Shown one piece after another: positions 1-7,069 of a DNA stretch of 17,035 bases; the first letter of the stretch is position 1; each line of letters starts with the position of its first letter. Source of the DNA: Pleurotus ostreatus/Saccharomyces cerevisiae fusant. Taxonomy: Eukaryota; Opisthokonta. The notes under the pieces are model-generated. The model saw only the letters and a program-made list of their open reading frames with translations. It did no database searches and was not told where the DNA came from. The stretch covers positions 1-17,035 of the forward strand of contig JAMQCK010000722.1 in NCBI GenBank assembly GCA_024196135.1, given 5' to 3'. Position numbers and translations under genes: made by a program.

Positions 1-2
1 GC

Positions 3-104
3 CTGCGTCCGCTTCTAAACCAGGTCGTCGACTACGTCAACGACCACGCCGGTGAGATGCTGGTCATGCAAGAGGAGCTGGATCAGAGGATGGATGATGA
101 TTAG
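3..104 (+). CDS. 3' end of an unidentified protein-coding gene (partial)
   Basis: This is an open frame from the left edge to a TAG at 102-104, giving 33 residues that end in an acidic tail (LDQRMDDD). The residues are charged and helix-like, with the motif DHAGEMLVMQEELDQRM, which suggests the C-terminal helix or short coiled coil of a larger protein lying outside the window. I do not recognise the family. The string ctaaaccag at about 15-23 could be read as an intron acceptor, so the coding part may begin inside this stretch rather than run off the edge. The next gene faces it from the opposite strand, so the two genes converge with about 190 bp between their stops. The call rests only on codon texture and the clean stop. 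Confidence 0.4.
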   Translation: MRPLLNQVVDYVNDHAGEMLVMQEELDQRMDDD

Positions 105-292
105 GCAGTTAGCGACGATTCTACATACGAAAGTAAATGAGCGATCATACTGTACATCAGACGCCCTTCGCGTGAGCATTAACAGTGATGACATCATCAT
201 TCGTCTTACCGGTGCGAACCACAGATCGAGAATAACTCCCCCGACTAGACTACCCCACCGCACGCCACGCGAAGCGCTGGCCCTCTCTAGAC

Positions 293-988
293 CTAGTGCA
301 TGATACGTAGATGGTGGGCAATCGTATCGAAGACGTCCACGACGGCGTTATAGTCCTCTCTGACTTGCATGCCGGCCTACGATCTAGTCAGCGAAGGAGC
401 CCTTGTACGCGCCGTGTATTCACCTTGATCAGCACGCTTATAGCGGCGAACACCGCTTTGAAGGGGGAGTGAGGCTGTCGAACGCGCGTCAGAAATACGT
501 ATCGTTTGCGGGATCGACGAAATCACCTCCGTAACCGCCTCTCCAAATGCCTCGCAGAACGTCTGAACCGTGGCGGCGATGGGCTCGATCTTGTTGCGAA
601 GCCACTGAGGTCCGTCAGCGCGAAACTCCCTGAACTTCTCCGCATGCTGGTCGATGAAGGCGAAGATCCCCGCGGCGGAGTCGAAAGCCGCGTGCTCAGA
701 GGCGCCGAGCTTGATCTTGGTTTGCTCCTCGTATCGCGCGACCGCCTCCTTCATAAGCGCCACGAAGGGGTCGCATTGCGCCTGCGCCTGCGCCTGCGTT
801 GAGGCGGACTCGGAGGCGTCCGAGGTAGCCTGGGTCGAGGGAGCCGTATCCGTGGTAGGCGGGTTGGGCGCAACCGTGTCGGACGCGGACGCGGGCGTCT
901 CTGAAGGGGGAGTATTGACTTCCGAGGCAGGCACGACCGTGGCAGTCGTGTCCGGCGGATCGACAGGAAGTATCTGGGGGTCAGACAT
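293..988 (-). CDS. Goodbye-domain protein (fungal STAND/NLR N-terminal domain), stand-alone or truncated
   Basis: Three exons on the minus strand: 988-527, 474-424 and 376-293, joined by GT-AG introns of 52 bp (475-526) and 47 bp (377-423). Both introns carry CTGAC-type branch points. The product is 198 residues. Residues 1-71 are Pro/Ser/Thr/Ala-rich and end in a QAQAQAQ run. Residues 72-198 match the fungal STAND N-terminal Goodbye domain: FVALMKEAVARYEEQT, then FIDQHAEKFREFR, then WLRNKIEPIAATVQTF and GEAVTE. After the first intron comes FKAVFAAISVLIK, and after the second REDYNAVVDVFDTI, both in the order expected for the family. These later motifs appear only after splicing, which supports the introns. 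In the family this domain normally sits in front of a NACHT or NB-ARC ATPase and is thought to signal in incompatibility and immunity. Here the frame stops right after the domain core and no ATPase follows. It may be a domain-only adaptor or a remnant. The start at 988 has A at -3; an in-frame upstream ATG at 1075 is possible. Confidence 0.8.
778..798. repeat. Hexanucleotide tandem repeat inside the Goodbye gene
   Basis: Three GCGCCT units plus a partial unit on the plus strand encode the QAQAQAQ run (minus strand) that separates the low-complexity N-terminus from the Goodbye domain. Perfect coding tandem repeats of this kind change copy number easily, so the linker length may vary between strains. 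Confidence 0.7.
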
Positions 989-2676
989 GTTACAAGAGGT
1001 GTCAATGTCGCTGGTGGTGGTGGTAGACAGGCAAGATATGCGCAGGGCTCGACAGCTCCTGTACTTCAACAGCAATACGGCTGTGGCGTGACATCGGCGG
1101 TCGAACAGTTCCGATTGCTCGATGGTGGCGACAAAACGGCGGGTACGAGGGTCGCGGCGATACCTCCAGCGGAACTTGAAGGCTGGAATGGACGCTTGTC
1201 AGTGGGTAGCCATGCAATATAAGTCAAGAACATCACCTTATGATGGATGCGAAGCTGCGTTCCTAGGACTTGGCTGTTGGCACAATTGAAGGAAGCCTCA
1301 CAGCGTGTCAGCGAGCAGCAAGACGATCTCCTAGTGTATCGCCACGTTCACATGATCTATAGTTAGTTTGAGGCTTGAGCGTCTGAAGGTGAGCACAGAA
1401 AAGATACATATATAGTCTCGGAACGTGGCAGCATGAATGCACAAAGAGGGAGTCACAGGACGTCGGCCGCGGACTTTTCGTCGGGCTACCGCTGAAGAAG
1501 AGGCGCAAATACTCGCTCTATGATCGTTGCGATTGCATAAAAAGGCTGGACTTCACTATGATCAAGAAGTAATTTCATTCTACCCTTCGTATCATGACTT
1601 GCGAGACGAGTTCCCGTACGAGAAAGATACGGCCTTTGCAAACGTGTCCCAGCCACCAAGACGTGTGACGAAGGAGCAAGTTCGAGCCTAAAAGAGATTT
1701 GCATACATTGAGGCGATTAGATGAAGACCATAGAAAGGGCGGCCTTTCGTTGTATAGGCGAAGCACGAACGCGACGGGGATGTCCTGCGACGTCAAAGTT
1801 CGGGACAAGGATGATCGTGTTTGCATCTGTTGTGTCACTGATACGGACCTTCCCCTTTAGGTCAAAACACCGTGCACCGACAATCGTGAGCGCAGGTGCC
1901 ACAAATTCTCCCAAGCGGTACAATCATTTTCTCGGATAATTGCTTGATAATGACTATCAACGCAGAGATCGAGCAGTCGCTGAAGGTCCACGCGTCTCCT
2001 TCGAAAGCCCTTTGAAAGTGAATATTACCTAGCAGGGTCAGCAACGACCGAGCTTTTCTGACCTCCCAGCGTCAGCTTCCGTGTGCACAAAGATTTAGAT
2101 CTATCAGAATGTCATCAGTGAAACTTGCTCTTCGCGCGAAAGCCCTGCATGATAGGCCTATGGTCGTCTGTGGGGCCCTGTGGCCGTGCAGGAGACGCTT
2201 GGCTCTCGGATCAGCCAGACGCTTCAAGCGACCGCTCCCATCTCGGTAAACGATTACCCTCGTCTTCTCATAGCAGACACAGTCGAGTGCGATCGCCAGC
2301 GCGCTACGAGATGTTTCTCAGGATCATTTAGTACTCCTCTGGCCGAAAGATTGCCAGTCAAGTCCATCACCATTGCGGACTGACAAGGTTCAGAGCGCGA
2401 AGGCGTACCTCTAGAGACCCCAAAGAGACCCATAGAACGTGGGCCCGCTGACAGCGAGCGAACGAGCCCAAGTCCCTATTAGCAAGTCCATGGATTCTCA
2501 GTGAGGTCCCATAAAAGGCCCCGTCGACGTGTGGCCAGACTTTGCGAACGAGAGGTAATAAGGACTCATCCGAGTCAGAAGCGCATGTCACTCACTCAGA
2601 ATTCGCGATTGCACATCATCGAGCCCAGGATTGTCAGCAGAAAGATCGCGGAATGTATCCAGTAGATTACTGTGAC
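989..2676. other. Intergenic region upstream of the Goodbye gene, no gene recognised
   Basis: No frame here gives a recognisable protein and the short ORFs lack consistent codon texture. Base composition is visibly more AT-rich between about 1300 and 2100 than in neighbouring genes. The minus-strand promoter of the Goodbye gene should lie at the left end; a TATA-like string (read tatatt on the minus strand) occurs near 1213-1220, about 225 bp before its ATG. An AT-rich acatatatag string lies near 1406-1415. Nothing else can be assigned. Confidence 0.5.
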
Positions 2677-2977
2677 TTACAGCAGGCGAAAGATCGTTAG
2701 AGACGACCGCGCTGGTGGAGCGCGCGCGATCTGATCTTTGGTGGAGCAGCACGGTCCCGTCTGTCCAGCACTTCCAGTCGCCGCTGGCGAGTATCTGCTA
2801 GCCTCAGTGCTCGTGATTGCCTCGAGGAGGGATAAGGGACGTAGTCCAATGAAAAAGAGCCGGATTTCTGAGGAAGGGAAGCGCTCGCCTTCAGTTGCCT
2901 GGCGCTGCTCCACGAGAGCACAGATCGCATCTGCTCCACCGGCGACTTTGTCTCTAACGATCTCTCGCTCGCTGTAA
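2677..2977. mobile_element. Imperfect inverted repeat of ~76 bp arms, MITE-like element
   Basis: The left arm 2677-2752 and the reverse complement of the right arm 2977-2902 align without gaps and agree at 59 of 76 positions by hand count. Shared blocks include TTACAGC at both outer ends, AGATCGTTAGAGAC, GGTGGAGC, GCGATCTG and GTGGAGCAGC. About 149 bp of unrelated sequence separate the arms, for a total of 301 bp. This size and structure fit a decayed miniature inverted-repeat transposon. I see no convincing target-site duplication (left flank ends TGTGAC, right flank begins CCATCT), so the ends may be slightly different or the insertion is old. A 128-codon minus-strand frame (2677-3063) runs through it, so an alternative is a duplicated-inverted piece of a repeated gene. 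Confidence 0.55.
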
Positions 2978-3548
2978 CCATCTAGAAGGGCAGACTGAAC
3001 TGCAGGTTGCGTAACGACATGGTGGTCGAGGTTCAAGCCTGCCGACCGGACCGTGTTCGTCATCCCGCCGCGCCGGATTCGGACCGGAAATCCTCACACT
3101 GTGAGGCTTGTCCTCGACGCTCATTGTCGGCTCGCCTGAACGTCTCAGTCCATCGCTCATCCGTATGACAATGTCATGGCTGTCCCCTCACCTCAAACTA
3201 TCGGTGTTCCCAGGACATCAAGCTGTTCGATAGTTGCGAGGACTTGTCTTGACGAATTCGACGCTTGCCTTCATGATCTGCAGCCGGGCTTGCCTTTCCC
3301 CCGGACAGTCCGTATCGTTTCCTACATTATTGGAAGGCGCCGACATACTCTCACTGATACTTATACGAGCGTTCTGTATAGGAGTCACAGTCTCGTGCTC
3401 ACGGTGTGACAGAAGGGAATAACCTCGCTGCTCTTGAATGTCACCCTCACCTCGCGAAAAGACGCTTACCCTCCTTCCTAGCAACTTCATCTGTACCGTC
3501 CCTGCACTGCGCGCTCTACATCTAGCGGACTACTCCTTACTCTACATC
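2978..3548. other. Intergenic region and probable promoter/5' UTR of the methyltransferase gene
   Basis: No gene is recognised in this stretch. It contains a 15-nt inverted repeat (CCTCACACTGTGAGG, 3092-3106) with 7-bp arms, and an ATTGG string near 3329 (a CCAAT box on the minus strand) about 220 bp before the methyltransferase ATG. The last 60 bases before 3549 are rich in C and T, as is common just upstream of fungal start codons. Confidence 0.4.
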
Positions 3549-4439
3549 ATGAAGCTCTCCGCAATTTGGGGCATCCTCTCCCATCTGTGGCTGGCTATGA
3601 CGATTGGGTTCAAGCCGACTATCCTTGCCATATGCAGCGAACCCGGCCTTCTGCTTCGTCCTACCGCAGTCTCGAGGATCTTCATGGCTGCGCTTTGGGA
3701 GAAGCTTGGTCCAGCGATAGACCAGAACATACACGCTGAGAAAGAGAGACTGATTCGACCACACGCCAGCGGGGTGGTCATCGACGTGGGTGCAGGTGGG
3801 TAGTTTCGTACGCTGCGGTTTTAAGGCAGGCGAGGATAGTTGACGATTCTTCGATGTACAGGACATGGCGCATCTGCACTGTATCTGGACCGCAAAAAAG
3901 TCACCAAATACGTCGCCGTCGAGCCTAACGTCGCCATGCATGACCACATCCGGCGGACGGCCAAGAATGTCGGCTTTACCGAGAATGACGGCTCGCTAAT
4001 CATCCTTGCGTGCGGCATCGAGGACCAGGCTGCGATCCGTGCCGCCCTCGAAGCAGAGAGCCCTCGCGCGGACACACCTTGCGCAGACACGATCATCTCC
4101 GTCCTCACGCTGTGCTCCGTCCCCAACCCTCGCGAGACCATCCGCGCGCTAGTGCGCGACCTACTCAAACCCGGAGGTACGCTGCTTTTCTACGAGCATG
4201 TGCTGAGCAACCGGGCGGACGTCGCTTGGTGGCAACGTTTTTGGGCGCCTATATGGAGAGTGCCGTTCGATGGATGTCGTTTGGACCAGCCGACGCATAT
4301 GTGGATTGCGGAGGCGGGCGATGAGGGAGAGGGAGAGGGAGTGGGCTTTTGGGCGCTCCAGGAGACGTGGGGGAAGGAGGGCGAACCGGAGGATGCGTTG
4401 GTCCGACATCGAATAGGACGCTTTGTGAAGCGCGTATGA
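3549..4439 (+). CDS. METTL7-like membrane-anchored SAM-dependent methyltransferase
   Basis: Two exons, 3549-3795 and 3862-4439, with a 66-bp intron (3796-3861, branch-like TTGAC), giving 274 residues. Splicing restores the SAM-binding loop D79-V-G-A-G-H-G85, which is broken in the unspliced frame. E103-P-N follows as the acidic end of strand 2 that usually holds the ribose, and LKPGG (184-188) with TLLFYEH marks the later motif of class I methyltransferases. The WWQRFWAPIW segment from W205 and the C-terminal ETWGKEGEPE are typical of the fungal relatives of METTL7. The first 30 or so residues are hydrophobic (MKLSAIWGILSHLWLAM...), consistent with the N-terminal membrane anchor of METTL7 proteins, which in animals sit on ER and lipid droplets and methylate thiols. 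The substrate here is unknown. An in-frame ATG at 3438 would add 37 residues; I prefer 3549 because the hydrophobic anchor then starts the protein and the upstream part looks like 5' UTR. A GEGEGEG run near the C-terminus is probably a loop. Confidence 0.9.
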
Positions 4440-5084
4440 GGTCGAGTGTCTTTATAGGTGCGGCTTTATCATTTTTGTAGTGGATGGGTTTCTGAACTGT
4501 CTACAGGGTTAGTGAATATGTTGTGAATCTTGCACAATGGGGAGGACCGCGTCTTCGGTGCTCACTTGTGGATCTCGCGACTCTGAATTCACTTTCTGAT
4601 GCGCCTCGGTAAACTCACGGCGCACATTTCTGTCCGCCGGTCGCTCGATTCTCGATCTCCAGCGTACTGACGCCTTGAAGGGGCGTCATCGGGCCGCAGT
4701 ACCTCGTGCGGCAGCAACGCGCGTTCACAAGGGAATACCGCTGCCCCTTGCTGACAAGCCCGCAGCTTCAGCTGTTCCTGACTTCGGACGATTGTTTGCA
4801 ATTTTGGCCAATTGACGATACACTCCGCCTATTTTCCGATGGTAGAGCTCGGGCTGCCCGATGATGGAGTGCGGACTTCCCGATGGTTTGTGCGTCCTCT
4901 CTGAGTCTTTGTCAATTGCCCGCACGCACGTGGGGCCTAAAGGGGAAAGCGGCGGCCTTCCTCCGCGGTGCCCGTTTTCGCTCGGAAAATGCCCTTCTGA
5001 TATTTTATTTCCTGGGATTCCATCCCCGTGACTTTGTTGATGATCTGGCGACCTGCCCCTCCTGCATCCGACCATCATCGCTCT
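4440..5084. other. Intergenic region after the methyltransferase gene
   Basis: The first 100 or so bases should be 3' UTR. Nothing coding can be supported. Visible structure: a 7-bp stem hairpin at 4668-4688 (TGACGCC/GGCGTCA), and three imperfect copies of a CCGATG(G/A)T-containing word between about 4836 and 4887. Confidence 0.4.
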
Positions 5085-5440
5085 CACCACCCCCACCACC
5101 CCCACCACCGCCGCCGCTGCCGTCCTCACCGCCACCGTCGCACCTCCTCGCCCCTCCCTCCTCGCCGTAGTCGACGGCCCTCGCCGCCGCCGCCGCCGCC
5201 GCACTGCCCCCTCCCTCCCGATCGAGAGTGTGCCCCACCCGGACTGCAGGCACGCGTCCCCCGAGCAGCCTGCGCGGCAGCTGCGTCGGGTGCAGTCGCG
5301 GAGGAACGGCACCGCACGCGGGTCGTGTCGAGCCGGGTACGCTCGGCATGGGCGAGGCGCGTGGCACGCGACTGGACGCGTCCACAGCCGCGACGCGCCC
5401 GACACGACGCGTGCCTCCCCCTTGTGTACATACCACATAG
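5085..5440. repeat. GC-rich simple-repeat island (CCACC/CCG tracts)
   Basis: The stretch opens with CCACCCCCACCACC-type repeats (about 5085-5120), includes a perfect seven-unit CGC tract at 5182-5202, and continues as very GC-rich DNA to about 5420. It is followed by a TG/TA-rich stretch (5440-5480) that looks like a transcript 3' end. Several frames on both strands stay open here, but they encode only polyproline, polyglycine, polyalanine or arginine-rich sequence because stop codons are rare at this composition, so I do not call a gene. An unrecognised short gene or a non-coding transcript remains possible. Confidence 0.6.
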
Positions 5441-6990
5441 ATAGTGTTCTCCCCCTTGTAGTGTAGTGTAGGTAGTATATGATGAATAGAATTTTTCACA
5501 CAAACACACGAAAGGCGGACCCGAAAACGGCAAGGCTACTGCAGTCAGGCTCGAAGTCCCAGGACTTGCCCGAGCGCGTTGACTTGGCGATTTTTCCTTG
5601 CCTGTCGGGCCTCTGGATTTCTCAAAATAGGACAGCGGAATTTCCAGGTTTATTGAGCAAACGCCGGTTTTCCGGCGCTGTCCGGACAAGTTGCCGGGTT
5701 GCTTGGGCACTTAACTCCGTATAGGCGCACGTGCGTGCGGGCAATCGACGCCATCTTCCTCTCTGATCGCTCTGTGAGCGTCTTCTGCGATCGCTCTCTG
5801 CTCCTCTTCAAAGGCGCCCGCGCTGACTCCGGGTGTGCCTGCTTACGACCTCGCTTTCTACGGGTCTGCTAATTCGAGTCGTTGAGTCCACGTATGTCCC
5901 AACTCCGCGTGCCTGCAGCGTATTTCTGCTGACCTGGGATCAGCCTATCGAACGGGGACGGCGGAGGATGCTCGTCAGCACGCTGGGTTTCCGCGGGCAG
6001 TAAGCGGCCGGGCGATACACTTGCGGACTCGATTCGTGCGGGCGCCTGGCGGTAACAAACGCGGACATTGGCTATGCGGAGTCCAATACACTGATTCTAC
6101 TTCCGCTGAGGTGAGCGATGTCTCTCGGCCGCGTTGACGCGCTTTGCTGATTTCGGGAATCTGGTCGAGATTAGGAAACCATCGCCGGCGCTAGTGACTC
6201 CTCATCTATGCGGTCGTCGTTGGCCTCAATCCTCTTACCTTGAGCCACTGCTTTCGGTTCGTGCGCGCTGATGCGGGCAAGGTAGTTGTCGTAACTTGTC
6301 TTCTCTGTCACAGCCTTGCGACCCCGTCCATCGCCGTGCCGCACAGCATAGACTCGTTGCGCGTGCCAGCACGTCTCAGGATCCTCTTTGGGAGCAGGTC
6401 AAGCGATCTCGAGGCACGTTCAAGGCTTCCCAGATTGGTCGTTCTCTCGCGAAAGTCTTCAGCGATATCCGGCGTAACCTGGGTAACCATACCCGTATAC
6501 GGCTTGCGTGTGCGAGTATTAGAACTGCTTGGTCTCGTACGCTTGAGGGGTCGCAACATGGTTAGAAATTTGGGCTAGGCAGGTCTGTACACAGTTGTGT
6601 GTCGCCCGAACCTTTGAAGTCCGATGCTTTTGTTTGGCTTTCGTAAATACGCGCAAATGCATGCAACTAATCCTCGAGTTCCCGGTTCGAATCTTGCACC
6701 CTCCCGTCACTACAACTACCTCTGTCTGTGTTGGTATCCTCTTCTAAACCTCGCGCCGAACCAGCAATTCTCTCAAGGATTTCGTCGAGCGAGTCCTCAA
6801 CCGCGGAATTGCCAAGTGGAGAATTGGAAGTTGCCGCGCGGCATCGTGCGCGAAATCGCCGCTCGGCACAGGCGGGATCAAGGCTGGATCAAGGTTAGGG
6901 TCAGCAGGCTCGTCGCTGCCGGGCTTGGCGTTCATCAACACCTTCTTCGCTGTCCACGACCAGCTCGAGCGTGTAGACGCTCCCTGGAAG
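5441..6990. other. Intergenic region upstream of the flippase gene, no gene recognised
   Basis: No recognisable protein or RNA gene. Visible structure: a perfect 14-nt palindrome-like repeat AAGTCCCAGGACTT (5554-5567), a perfect hairpin CGCCGGTTTTCCGGCG (5662-5677), the palindrome TGTCCGGACA (5679-5688), and an 11-bp tandem duplication GGATCAAGGCT/GGATCAAGGTT (6875-6896). A tRNA box-B-like string occurs at 6682-6692 but no tRNA folds around it. The right part must contain the flippase promoter and 5' UTR. Confidence 0.45.
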
Positions 6991-7014
6991 TTTCCCTTCC
7001 TTCCCCCTTCTTTT
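6991..7014 (+). promoter_or_regulatory. Pyrimidine tract upstream of the flippase start
   Basis: A 24-base run of only C and T lies 56 bases before the flippase ATG. CT-rich blocks next to transcription starts are common in filamentous fungal promoters, so this probably marks the core promoter or 5' UTR. The role is inferred from position and composition only. Confidence 0.35.
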
Positions 7015-7069
7015 ATCACCTGGTGCAGGGTGCACGGCGCTCTGCGGCAGGGCGTCATTCCTTCCCATC

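Noticed and set aside
654..1091. 145-codon plus-strand frame opposite the Goodbye gene
   Set aside because: It is the antisense shadow of the GC-rich first exon, with low-complexity A/S/V/G sequence and no family resemblance.
1308..2591. Several 60-90 codon frames on both strands
   Set aside because: They overlap one another, have no consistent codon bias and no recognisable motifs; lengths are what chance gives.
4725..5710. Long frames on both strands (up to 237 codons) over the GC-rich island
   Set aside because: They are made of polyproline, polyglycine, polyalanine or arginine-rich sequence produced by CCACC/CCG repeats; several mutually overlapping frames are equally open.
6240..6578. 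112-codon plus-strand frame and two overlapping frames before the flippase
   Set aside because: Its first codon is not ATG, three frames on both strands compete over the same bases, and none resembles a known domain.
6640..6712. tRNA gene around GGTTCGAATC
   Set aside because: The T-stem does not pair and no matching acceptor or anticodon arm exists upstream; kept only as a SINE-remnant idea.
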